DNA of 14,763 nucleotides, from positions 1-14,763 of the forward strand of contig JASCIV010000671.1 of assembly GCA_030374735.1 (NCBI GenBank), given 5' to 3'. The DNA comes from Gracilaria caudata. Its lineage: Eukaryota > Rhodophyta > Florideophyceae > Gracilariales > Gracilariaceae. Shown in pieces: positions 1 through 7,040 of the stretch (position 1 is its first letter; each line of letters starts with the position of its first letter). The notes under the pieces were generated by a model, which ran no database searches, was not told where the DNA came from, and saw only the letters and a program-made list of their open reading frames with translations. The position numbers and the translations under genes are program-made.

Positions 1-626
1 GGGGGGGGGGGAGGAGGGAAAAGAAAGGGAGAAGAGGGAGAGAGGAACGCCTCCCAGGTGGGTGTTGGGCAGGTTATAAAAGGTTGAAGACAGCGCCAAA
101 GGGTCGTCCGGCTTTTGGAGGCAGCTGGGCGTGTAACGTTCAGCGTGATGCGGCTCGCGGGCTGCGGTTTATGTGCCGCGCCACAGCACGGCACGACGCA
201 CGAGTGTACAACGAGCACGGCCGCCACGTGTGCCTGTGCGTGGCGCCTCTTTTTCTGGCAACAGCGCCGAGTTGGGGGCAGCACGGGGGACAGTCCGCCT
301 GCACACGTCGCCCACGAGTGACAGCGCGTGGAAGTGAATCATAAAAACTGTCAGCATTCGCGTGCCACTTCCACTCGCGAGGCGAGTATCTCGCGGCTGC
401 GCGCGCGCGCTGTATCTCAACGAAGCGCTGCGCAGAGTCGATTGGTGCGATGCGATATCTTTCATATGTGTCGTTTTTACCTTCGAGTGGCTTCACGCCA
501 AGCGCGCATCCCGCTGCGCGTACAAACGTACCGACCCGCTCCGTCGTTACCGTTCGTAGATAATATCTAAGATAGCTGCCCCTCCTTCCTTCCGCTGAAA
601 AAGCGTGCTTTCGATAAAGTTGAGCC
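1..626. other. Upstream intergenic region, purine tract and TATA-like box
   Basis: No convincing gene lies here; frames on both strands are short or antisense and match nothing I recognise. Positions 1-47 are an unbroken purine run that opens with eleven G. A TATAAAAGG sequence sits at 75-83, too far (about 550 bp) from the aminotransferase ATG to be its obvious core promoter unless the leader is long. A CACGTG (G-box/E-box) is at 225-230, alternating CG runs lie near 400-412, and a small inverted repeat TAGAT-AAT-ATCTA is at 557-569, about 60 bp before the ATG. The last 280 bp are the likely promoter and leader of the downstream gene. Confidence 0.5.
75..83 (+). promoter_or_regulatory. TATA-box-like sequence
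   Basis: TATAAAAGG is a textbook TATA box match. No credible coding frame follows within the usual distance, so it could serve a long leader of the aminotransferase gene, a noncoding transcript, or nothing. Seen by sequence match only. Confidence 0.25.
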
Positions 627-1919
627 ATGGCGATGCGCGTTTCTCCGTTGAGACGTCTCACCACGCTTGCGTCGCAAGCGGTGAAGCCCACGCTGCGGTC
701 GCGTTTCAACGCCACTCCCAAGGGGCCAGAAGACGCCATTCTCGGCGTCACGCTTGCATACAACGCCGATCCGAACCCCAACAAGATCAACCTGGGCGTC
801 GGTGCATACCGCGATGATGCCGGTCTCCCCGTTGTGTTGGACGCCGTGCGTCAGGCTGAGCAGCGTATTTTGGACCGTTCTCTCGATATGGAATACCTTC
901 CGGTGGCTGGTAGTCACACCTTCTTGCAGCGCGCCATATGGCTGGCGTATGGTGAAAACGTCGTGGACAGAATGAATGGACGGTTTGCTGGGCTGCAGAC
1001 GCTTTCTGGAACGGGTGCTCTGCGCATGGCGGGTGAGATGATCTCTCGGTTTTTGGACTATGAGCAGCGGAGTGAGAAGCCGTTGGTGCTGCTGCCAGAC
1101 CCGTCTTGGGCCAACCACCGCGCCATATTCAGCGATTCTGGCTGTCATGTGGCATCGTATTCGTATTACGACCACGTGACGAAGAGCCTTGACATCGATG
1201 CGTGTCTTGACAGTTTGTCGAATGCGCCCAACGGGAGTGTGGTTCTGCTTCATGCGTGTGCACACAATCCCACTGGCGTGGATCCCAGCATGGAACAGTG
1301 GGCGGCCATAAGCAATGTGGTGATGGACAAATCACATCTGCCTCTGTTTGACATGGCTTACCAGGGCTTCACGAGCGGTGACATGGATGTTGATGCGGCC
1401 AGTGTGCGACTGTTCGCCGAAGAGGGTCACAAGATCGTTCTCGCGCAGTCGTTCTCCAAAAACTTTGGGCTGTACGGACAGAGGGTTGGCTGCTTGTCTG
1501 TGATGACCGACAGTGAACAGGAGACGCACGCTCTGAATTCACAGCTGAAGATCATTGCGCGACCGATGTATTCAAACCCGCCCATCGCGGGCGTGAGACT
1601 CGTGGAGGAGATTCTCAACTGCGAGGATCTGCAGGCGCTGTGGAGAGGGGAAATGAAGAGCATGGCCGAACGGATCATTGCGATGAGGGCTCGATTGAGA
1701 GAGCATTTGGTGGAGCTGGGAAGTGAGCACAATTGGGATCACATTGTGAATCAACATGGCATGTTCTGCTTCTCGGGGCTGTCGAAGGAGCAGGTGGGGC
1801 GGCTGCGAGATGAATTTTCGGTGTATCTGACGGCCAATGGGCGAATCTCTATGGCGGGCGTGACGTCGGACAACGTCGATTATCTGGCTGATGCTATTCA
1901 TCACGTCACGCGCTCGTAG
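627..1919 (+). CDS. Aspartate aminotransferase, mitochondrial type
   Basis: This PLP enzyme interconverts aspartate plus 2-oxoglutarate with oxaloacetate plus glutamate, feeding the malate-aspartate shuttle and nitrogen assimilation. The 430-residue product is a full-length class I aminotransferase. Visible landmarks are Tyr90 in EYLPVAG, the SGTG phosphate loop near 127-130, Trp161 in DPSW, Asn214 in HNPTG, Asp242 and Tyr245 in FDMAYQGF, the Schiff-base Lys278 in SFSKNFG, Arg286 in GQRVG, and the substrate carboxylate arginines Arg312 (ARPMYSNPP) and Arg406 (NGRISM). Residues 1-27 are Arg/Ser/Thr/Leu-rich with no acidic residue, as in a mitochondrial presequence. The ATG at 627 has a good context (GAGCCATGG); a second Met follows two codons later. 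No intron is needed to span the family. An AATAAA lies about 235 bp past the stop. Cytosolic or plastid isoforms are the alternative, made less likely by the leader. Confidence 0.97.
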   Translation: MAMRVSPLRRLTTLASQAVKPTLRSRFNATPKGPEDAILGVTLAYNADPNPNKINLGVGAYRDDAGLPVVLDAVRQAEQRILDRSLDMEYLPVAGSHTFLQRAIWLAYGENVVDRMNGRFAGLQTLSGTGALRMAGEMISRFLDYEQRSEKPLVLLPDPSWANHRAIFSDSGCHVASYSYYDHVTKSLDIDACLDSLSNAPNGSVVLLHACAHNPTGVDPSMEQWAAISNVVMDKSHLPLFDMAYQGFTSGDMDVDAASVRLFAEEGHKIVLAQSFSKNFGLYGQRVGCLSVMTDSEQETHALNSQLKIIARPMYSNPPIAGVRLVEEILNCEDLQALWRGEMKSMAERIIAMRARLREHLVELGSEHNWDHIVNQHGMFCFSGLSKEQVGRLRDEFSVYLTANGRISMAGVTSDNVDYLADAIHHVTRS

Positions 1920-2118
1920 ACAGTTTGGATGAACGAATTGTGTGGACGGGCGCGGCGCTGTTGGTGGCGGTGCGATTGCGCCACGCCGTGAAAGCGGGCC
2001 GCAGCCTTTGTGTGATTCGGGCGCGAGGGCGTAGAAAGTGCTTCGGTGGAAGGTTTGAGATTCTCAAATTGAGAAGTGTTCACAGCTGTGTAGTACTGTA
2101 GAAGAGCGAGATTGAAAC

Positions 2119-2139
2119 GCCGTCCGCAACGGCTTTTTT
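2119..2139 (+). terminator. Hairpin plus T6, 3' of aspartate aminotransferase
   Basis: GCCGT (2119-2123) pairs perfectly with ACGGC (2129-2133) across a 5-nt loop, followed directly by six T. The shape is that of a bacterial intrinsic terminator. In a nuclear genome with RNA polymerase II its role is uncertain, and a 5-bp stem could be chance. Confidence 0.25.
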
Positions 2140-2152
2140 ACCTCAACAAAAA

Positions 2153-2158
2153 AATAAA
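2153..2158 (+). promoter_or_regulatory. Candidate poly(A) signal AATAAA
   Basis: Exact AATAAA, 234 bp past the aminotransferase stop, in an A-rich stretch just before the convergent EB1 gene ends. Position and strand suit the aminotransferase transcript; many algae do not rely on this hexamer, so support is modest. Confidence 0.4.
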
Positions 2159-2186
2159 CGCGCAACGCAGTAACCGTCGTAGCCAT

Positions 2187-3104
2187 TTACAGATGTTCGT
2201 CCTCTAGCGAGTCATCGAAGCGATCGTCCAGGGAAAGCCGCTCGGCGCCGTGCACAAGCGCGAGCTGTTCATCTTCATCCCGCAGCTCATCGTCGCGCAC
2301 ATCGTCGTCCACGGCGCCAGCATCCGCCTCCGCGCCATCCGCGTACAAAACGGCCTTGATTTCATCCAGCACGCCAAACACATCCACCTTGTCGCCAGCG
2401 TCCTTCTTCATGCGCTCATCCACGCTCTGAATGATGATTTCCACGTCGCGAAGTTTATTGAAATAAAACTCGCGATCGGTTTCACAGTTGTCCACATCCG
2501 CTCTCAGCTTCTCGTTCTCCTGCTTGAGCGCATTCAGCTCCGCCACTCTCACCGACGACACCACCGCCGCCGCCGTCGCCGCGCTCTTCGTGCCATTCAT
2601 CGCTCTCGTCGCGCGCATCTCGTGCGCGCGCGGCCGATTCGCAGCCGCCAGCGCCGGGCGGAACGCGCGGCCCGCGTCGCCACTTCTGCCCATCACCTCC
2701 TCGCGACGCGCGCGTCCATCGTAACTGAGCGCCTCCTCCGACGCGTGCGCGTCGTAAAACGCCTTGATCCATTGCATGAATTCCAGGTTGTCCTGATATT
2801 TTGCCTTGATCAACTTTTCCACGTCGATGCGTTTGCGCAGCTTTGCGCGATTGAACGCCGCCTGCAGGATCTTGTAGTTGTGGATGAACTCGTGCGCGTG
2901 CTTGGCGTTGAACTTCACCTTTTCCAGACGCAGCAGGCCCGGGTACAGCGCGTCGAACACATGGCACGCAAACACGCCCGACGCGGTCTGCTCAATCTTG
3001 TTGTAGTTCAAGCCCGTGAGCTCGTTAATCCAGCGTAACAGCTGGTGGCGCCCCACAAAGTACGCGCCGGCCATCATGCCGATGGAATCGCCCGTCACCT
3101 CCAT
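2187..3104 (-). CDS. EB1-family microtubule plus-end-binding protein
   Basis: EB1 proteins bind growing microtubule ends through an N-terminal calponin-homology domain and recruit partners through a C-terminal EB-homology coiled coil. The 305-residue product shows both. The CH domain covers about 14-120 (GRHQLLRWIN, KIEQTASG, YPGLLRLEKVKF, EFIHNYKILQAAF, KYQDNLEFMQWIKAF). A basic, Ala-rich linker follows (about 125-185), then a coiled coil and EBH domain at about 186-256, with the family hallmark DREFYFNKLRDVE and a closing LDEIKAVLYA. The last 50 residues are very acidic, but the C-terminal EEY/F that binds CAP-Gly proteins in animals and fungi is absent; the chain ends DEHL. The ATG at 3104 was chosen because it begins just before the CH domain; the frame stays open upstream but lacks another ATG and encodes Cys-rich nonsense. 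The kinase gene lies 259 bp upstream on the same strand. Confidence 0.96.
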   Translation of the reverse strand: MEVTGDSIGMMAGAYFVGRHQLLRWINELTGLNYNKIEQTASGVFACHVFDALYPGLLRLEKVKFNAKHAHEFIHNYKILQAAFNRAKLRKRIDVEKLIKAKYQDNLEFMQWIKAFYDAHASEEALSYDGRARREEVMGRSGDAGRAFRPALAAANRPRAHEMRATRAMNGTKSAATAAAVVSSVRVAELNALKQENEKLRADVDNCETDREFYFNKLRDVEIIIQSVDERMKKDAGDKVDVFGVLDEIKAVLYADGAEADAGAVDDDVRDDELRDEDEQLALVHGAERLSLDDRFDDSLEDEHL

Positions 3105-3363
3105 GACCGACTCGGACAAAGAGCAAAGCAAACAGAAGTGCACCAAAGCTCCGCAACAAGCAGCGCGATAGAGGCAAAGCGTACGTTGCAAGTTGCAACA
3201 ACAACAACCGCCGCACCCAAAGCACAAAAGCGCGCGCGCCCCTCGCGCATTTCGAACTTTCAAACCGCGCGCCACGTGCAACACACCAACGCACACAACA
3301 ACCCAAACCCAAAACAAAGCAAAAAAGGCGCAATTCAAATTCAAAAAACATTTGAGTTTTTAC
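3105..3363. promoter_or_regulatory. EB1 promoter/leader and kinase 3' region
   Basis: This spacer must contain both the 3' end of the kinase transcript and the promoter of EB1, both on the minus strand. A CACGTG palindrome at 3273-3278 lies about 170 bp upstream of the EB1 ATG. An inverted repeat TCAAAT/ATTTGA (3335-3340 and 3350-3355) sits within 10 to 30 bp of the kinase stop. No poly(A) hexamer is obvious on the minus strand. Confidence 0.45.
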
Positions 3364-5331
3364 TCACAGCTCCGGCGGCGGCGCGCCCGGCGCGCCTCCG
3401 CTGCTGCAGTACGCGTAGCCCACGACGAGGCGCGCGTCCTCCAGCACCTTCCGCCGCGCGCGCGCCACGGGCCACAGCGCGTGGTCGCCGTACTGCGCGT
3501 CGTCGTAGTCGTGGTCCACGCTGATGTTGCCCCACTCGCTCACGTCGAAGTTGCGCAGCTCCTCCTCGCGCACCGACGCCGCCTGCATGCGCGCCCTCAG
3601 GCTCTCGTTGCCGCCGCGCCGCCACGCGCGCGCGCGCCCCGCGTCATCGCGCGCGTCATCGCCCCCGTCATCTCCCCCGTGCTCGCCTCCGTGCTCGCCT
3701 CCGTTGTCGCCGGCGTTGAGCACGGCGGCGGCGGCGGCGGCGGTGTGTCCCTCGTCCAGCGCGTCCATGTGCGCGTACTCGTCCGTCACAATCAGCGTGC
3801 TCGGCGTCTCGCCCGCCTCATTCGCCGCGTGCGCCGCCGCGCACGACCCGGCCGCCGCCGCCGTGTGCGCCGCCGCCGCCGCGGACGCCGCCGCGTCCGG
3901 CGCCGTGCGCGGCGCGTGCAAGCGCCCCCCGCGCTGCTCATCATCTTCAGCAGCACCAGCAGCATCAGCAGCACCATCATCAGCAGCGGCAGCGCGCGCG
4001 CTGTGAGCGCCGTCATGCTGCTGCTCAAACAGCGCGTCGCCGTGCGCATGCATCAAGTACACCTTCCTCCAGTCGGTGCCGTGGAAGAACGGGTGCTCGC
4101 GCACCTCTGCACAGCCGGCGGGGCCGCAGCCCAGTCTGGTGTCCGGGTTCCAGTCCAACAGGCGCTTCACCATGTTCACCAGTTCGCCCGACGTGCTGGA
4201 CGAGAAGCGGATGCGTCTGTTGTTCATGTTGGCAATCACCTGATCCAGTTCGGTGGCCTCGTACGGCGTGCGCCCGCGCAGCATGTGGTACACAAACACG
4301 CCAAACGCCCACAGATCCACCGACTTGCCGTAGTTGCGCACCGACAACATCTCCGGCGCCGCGTACGTGTGCGTGCCGCAGATGGAGTTGGTGAGCGTGC
4401 GATCGGGGATGAACTTGCACAGCCCGAAGTCGGCCAGTCGCACGTGCGTGTGCGAGTCCAACAACACGTTTTCGGGCTTGAGGTCGCGGTACACAAAGCC
4501 CAACGAGTGCAAATGCTCGAGCGCAAGCAACACTTGCGCGGACAGCGCCTTCACCTGCGTCTCGTTGAGCCGGCCCGAGTGCGTCTTGAGGTACTGGTAC
4601 AGATCGCCGCCGGGGTAGAAATCGATGGCCAGGTAGAAGAACGAGCGCGTCTGAAACGCGTAGCGCAGACGCGAGAAGAACGGGTGGCCGTCCACCATCT
4701 GCAGCGCCAGACGCTCGTCCAGCGCGTGTCTGAGCGACGTGTTGGACTCGAACACCTTGTTCTTGTCCAGCACCTTGAGCGCCAACTTGCGCCCCGTCTT
4801 GCGGTCCGCCACCAGAAACACCTTTCCACTGGCGCCCTTTCCGATCGGGCTGATGAACTCAAAGTCCGAAATAGCCACAACGCGCTGTTGCGCCGCGTTC
4901 ATCAACGCCTTCTCCCACACATCCGCGTCGCGCTCATCGTCAAACCTCAACCACACCGCGTGCGCACTGCCCGCGCGCGTGATTTTCAACAGCGGTGTGT
5001 TGATCTTTCGCTTCACGCCGCACGCGTGGATCGAAAACAAGCACGCAAACTGCCCGCTGTGCAGCGCGCTTCCCAGCACGATGCGCGCGCGAAGCTCGAT
5101 CCACAGCCGTTGGTAGCGCGCCAGAAAGGCGTGTCGCGCGCACTTGACGAGCGCGGAGGCGGTGGCGCGCGGCGGAATACGGTGCAACAACGACAACGAG
5201 TCGCTGTCGCCTGCGTGCGCGGTGGGCGCGCGATACACCCTGGTGCGCAACGGGCGCGCGCGCACCACCGCGCGCGGCTCGGCGCGCGAACGCTCGCACG
5301 GCTGAGCCGAGGAGCGCGGCGGAACACTCAT
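3364..5331 (-). CDS. AGC-family Ser/Thr protein kinase with PH-like N-terminus
   Basis: The 655-residue product resembles Akt/SGK/S6K kinases. An N-terminal segment (about 75-147) looks like a PH domain, closing with the typical Trp (DADVWEKAL, Trp139). The kinase domain runs from about 155 to 420: Gly loop IGKGASGKVFLV (163-174), ATP lysine Lys186, helix-C Glu206, catalytic loop YRDLKPEN (Asp283), DFG 301-303, activation loop Ser316 in NSICGT, and APE 325-327. The AGC C-tail starts at FHGTDWRKVY (Trp421). Its next landmark, the tether NFDVSEW (594-600), lies about 170 residues on, interrupted by Ala-, Asp-, Gly- and His-rich low-complexity sequence. A hydrophobic motif follows (VVGYAY, 636-641) with Ala640 where SGK/S6K/Akt have the phosphorylated Ser/Thr. 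The ATG at 5331 is the first real ATG; upstream is a CAA/TTG repeat. It is probably a phosphoinositide-linked signalling kinase, but the exact subfamily is unsure. Confidence 0.94.
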   Translation of the reverse strand: MSVPPRSSAQPCERSRAEPRAVVRARPLRTRVYRAPTAHAGDSDSLSLLHRIPPRATASALVKCARHAFLARYQRLWIELRARIVLGSALHSGQFACLFSIHACGVKRKINTPLLKITRAGSAHAVWLRFDDERDADVWEKALMNAAQQRVVAISDFEFISPIGKGASGKVFLVADRKTGRKLALKVLDKNKVFESNTSLRHALDERLALQMVDGHPFFSRLRYAFQTRSFFYLAIDFYPGGDLYQYLKTHSGRLNETQVKALSAQVLLALEHLHSLGFVYRDLKPENVLLDSHTHVRLADFGLCKFIPDRTLTNSICGTHTYAAPEMLSVRNYGKSVDLWAFGVFVYHMLRGRTPYEATELDQVIANMNNRRIRFSSSTSGELVNMVKRLLDWNPDTRLGCGPAGCAEVREHPFFHGTDWRKVYLMHAHGDALFEQQHDGAHSARAAAADDGAADAAGAAEDDEQRGGRLHAPRTAPDAAASAAAAAHTAAAAGSCAAAHAANEAGETPSTLIVTDEYAHMDALDEGHTAAAAAAVLNAGDNGGEHGGEHGGDDGGDDARDDAGRARAWRRGGNESLRARMQAASVREEELRNFDVSEWGNISVDHDYDDAQYGDHALWPVARARRKVLEDARLVVGYAYCSSGGAPGAPPPEL

Positions 5332-5332
5332 G

Positions 5333-5350
5333 CAACAACAACAACAACAA
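5333..5350 (+). repeat. (CAA)6 microsatellite
   Basis: Six perfect CAA units directly abut the kinase start codon; on the sense strand of the kinase mRNA they read (TTG)6 in the 5' leader. Repeat length may vary between strains. Confidence 0.9.
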
Positions 5351-5502
5351 AGCGGCAACAACAAACAAGTATCAACTCACGCCTCGCGGAGGGGCGCTCG
5401 CTTTTGATGCGGAGCGAACGGCGCGGCGCGCTCCGCGCTGCGCTCATACGAGGGGTGTGTTTAGAGCAGCGCAACTCGCTGCGCGACGCGTTCGCTTCCC
5501 GC

Positions 5503-5564
5503 CGCGCGCGCGCGCGCGCACCGAGCGCAGATACGAAGCGTTTTGCAGGCGCGCGCGCGCGCGC
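5503..5564. repeat. Pair of alternating CG tracts (Z-DNA-prone)
   Basis: Uninterrupted alternating C/G at 5503-5519 (17 nt) and 5549-5564 (16 nt) are separated by about 30 bp. Such tracts are the sequence class most able to adopt left-handed DNA under negative supercoiling. They lie between two divergent start codons. Confidence 0.8.
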
Positions 5565-5744
5565 ACATCGCAAACTGTTTGGGGCGCGTGGCAACGCTGA
5601 CAGCCGCGCTTTACAGAAGGGGAGGGGGGGCGGTGCGCCGTACGCACCGCTTGCGTCATCATGCGCTCCCCTTTTTTTATGGGCGCCGCGCGCGTGCGCG
5701 CGACGTCCGACGCTTGTCGCGTGGTGGCGGCGGCGCGCCGCGCC

Positions 5745-5783
5745 GCGATCGGCCGATCGCCGATACGCCGATCGGGCGCCGAT
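5745..5783. repeat. 16-bp palindrome with four CCGAT motifs
   Basis: GCGATCGGCCGATCGC (5745-5760) is a perfect palindrome. CCGAT recurs on the + strand at 5753, 5760, 5768 and 5779, so the palindrome merges into a small motif cluster. This could be a transcription-factor binding array in the shared promoter; the factor is unknown. Confidence 0.6.
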
Positions 5784-6011
5784 TTGTGTTTGTGCGGCGA
5801 CGACGCCATCCATGAGCGCGCGACGCGACGTTTGTTTCGCGTGCGGCGCCAAAGCGTGGCGCGCTCGCTTAAAAGACGGCGATCGCGTCGACGCCACGCG
5901 CACCGCGCTACAAAACGTCGCGTTGCGCGCGTTCCTTTTTTTGTTTTGGGTAGTGGCGCGCTTTCGGGTACGCATCGTCGTTACTAAACCAAAATATACG
6001 CTTACAACAAA

Positions 6012-6068
6012 ATGGGGTGGCTCGCGTGTTTCTCCATCGCGACGCTCATCTTACCGGCGATGCAATAG
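6012..6068 (+). promoter_or_regulatory. Upstream open reading frame, 18 codons
   Basis: An ATG in a strong context (A at -3, G at +4) opens an 18-residue hydrophobic peptide (MGWLACFSIATLILPAMQ) ending in TAG, about 260 bp before the lumen-protein ATG. If the transcript starts upstream of 6012, this would act as a uORF. The peptide looks like a membrane or signal segment, but no splice to the main gene is evident. Confidence 0.3.
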
Positions 6069-6180
6069 TAAAACCTTCGCGTCGTTGATCGCGCGCGTCC
6101 GTCGTGGTCGGCGCGACGCGCGCGCGTCGCAGACGTACACACCAGACCACATTCGAAAAAAAAAAAAGTGCCACCCACGC

Positions 6181-6186
6181 CACGTG
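6181..6186 (+). promoter_or_regulatory. CACGTG box upstream of the lumen-protein gene
   Basis: A CACGTG palindrome (G-box/E-box core) lies 143 bp before the ATG, shortly after a 12-A run at 6156-6167. G-boxes are bound by bHLH/bZIP factors and are common in light-regulated plant promoters. A similar box at 3273 sits about 170 bp from the EB1 ATG, so specificity is unclear. Confidence 0.35.
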
Positions 6187-6328
6187 CCGCCACAGCAGCC
6201 GCACGCGTGTGGCGCACAGCTCGGTGTGTGCCCCGCGCCACGCCCATCTCCCGCCGGAGCTCGTCCGCTCCGAGCCGTGCCACCGCGCGCCCGACCCCTC
6301 GCCGCCGCCCCGTCGCCGCGTCGCCACG

Positions 6329-7027
6329 ATGAGCGCCTTCGTGCCAACCGCCGCGCCCCTTCCAAAGTGTCGCGCACCGCACCGTCGTGCCGCACACCCA
6401 CGCGCGCCGCCACCGCCAGTACGCTGCGCGCTCGCGTCCCCCACGCGCGCGTCGTGCGCGCGCAACGCGCTCGCCGCGCTCGCGCTGTCCGCCACGCTGC
6501 TGACCGGCCCGCGCCTGCCCGCACACGCCGCGGCCGCGCCGCTGCGTCTGCCGCCCATTGACCGCGCCAACGCGCAGCGTTGCACGCCCACCTCCTCCGC
6601 CATTGGGCAGGCCAACGCCGCGCGCGACTCTCTTCTCGATCTACGCGAATGCGACCTGCGAAACAAGGACCTCTCCGCGTTCGACCTCTCCGGCGCCATT
6701 GTTTCCAACGCCGACTTTTCTGGCGCGCGTCTTGTGGATGCGCAGCTTTCGAAGAGCTATGCGCCGGGCGCGTCGTTCCGAGACGCCGATTTCACCAACG
6801 CGGTGGCCGATCGTGTCACGTTTGACGGCGCCGATCTCACCAACGTCATCTTTGCGAACGCCGTGCTGAGCGATTCCACTTTTGAGCACGCCAATTTGGA
6901 GAATGTGGACTTCACCGATGTGTACATTGGCGACTTTGCTCAACGCAGCATGTGCAAGAACCCCACGCTCAAGGGCGTCAACCCCGTCACAGGCGCGCCC
7001 ACCAGAGAAAGTCTAGGCTGTCGATAA
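6329..7027 (+). CDS. Thylakoid-lumen pentapeptide-repeat protein (TL15/TL17-like)
   Basis: The 232-residue product is a predicted soluble thylakoid-lumen protein of unknown biochemical role. The leader has two parts. Residues 1-45 are rich in Ala/Pro/Arg/Ser with no acids (stroma-targeting), and 46-67 are hydrophobic ending AHA (lumenal signal, likely cleaved after 67), leaving about 165 residues. Residues 101-200 are pentapeptide repeats of the A(D/N)LXX type (LRECDLRNKDLSAFDLSGA, NADFSGARL, GADLTNVIF, HANLENVDF), which fold into a four-sided right-handed beta-helix. The end (SMCKNPTLKGVNPVTGAPT then RESLGC) matches the C-terminal signature I associate with plant lumenal 15 and 17.4 kDa proteins. 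The mature part has Cys85, 108, 209 and 231. ATG 6329 was chosen because it starts a proper transit peptide with MSAFVP; no upstream in-frame ATG makes a better leader. The stop is 13 bp from that of the convergent gene. Confidence 0.93.
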   Translation: MSAFVPTAAPLPKCRAPHRRAAHPRAPPPPVRCALASPTRASCARNALAALALSATLLTGPRLPAHAAAAPLRLPPIDRANAQRCTPTSSAIGQANAARDSLLDLRECDLRNKDLSAFDLSGAIVSNADFSGARLVDAQLSKSYAPGASFRDADFTNAVADRVTFDGADLTNVIFANAVLSDSTFEHANLENVDFTDVYIGDFAQRSMCKNPTLKGVNPVTGAPTRESLGCR

Positions 7028-7040
7028 AAGTATATTTGTT

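Larger units (their letters stand above)
1920..2186. other. Convergent 3' intergenic region
   Basis: This spacer separates the 3' ends of the aminotransferase gene (+) and the EB1 gene (-). It holds a short hairpin followed by T residues and an AATAAA on the + strand. No canonical AATAAA is seen for the EB1 transcript on the minus strand, so the two 3' untranslated regions may overlap. Confidence 0.6.
5332..6328. promoter_or_regulatory. CpG-rich bidirectional promoter region
   Basis: About 1 kb separates the divergent kinase (-) and lumen protein (+) start codons. It contains a (CAA)6 repeat, two alternating CG tracts, a 16-bp palindrome beside four CCGAT motifs, an AATATA near 5992, a 12-A run and a CACGTG. 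The + frame stays open through most of it because the DNA is GC-rich, but the translation is Arg/Ala-rich, lacks motifs and overlaps the lumen gene in another frame, so I do not call a gene. An 18-codon upstream frame starts at 6012. Confidence 0.55.

Noticed and set aside
140..1265. Minus-strand frames of 216 and 232 codons overlapping the aminotransferase
   Set aside because: They lack motifs and lie antisense to a well-supported enzyme or its promoter.
2119..2139. Bacterial intrinsic terminator, suggesting prokaryotic DNA
   Set aside because: The gene content is plainly eukaryotic; a 5-bp stem plus T6 is weak and can arise by chance.
2250..3038. A 262-codon + strand frame opposite EB1
   Set aside because: Same antisense artefact; the EB1 frame on the minus strand has both diagnostic domains.
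5813..6328. A + strand frame starting MSARRDVCFACG, resembling a Cys-rich peptide
   Set aside because: It runs into the lumen-protein gene in a different frame, becomes Arg-rich and shows no complete zinc-binding pattern.
3193..6561. A 1122-codon + strand open frame across the kinase gene
   Set aside because: It is antisense to a clear kinase. The translation is mostly Arg/Ala/Val/His with no domain, as expected when high G+C at codon third positions removes stop codons from the opposite strand. Its start is not ATG.
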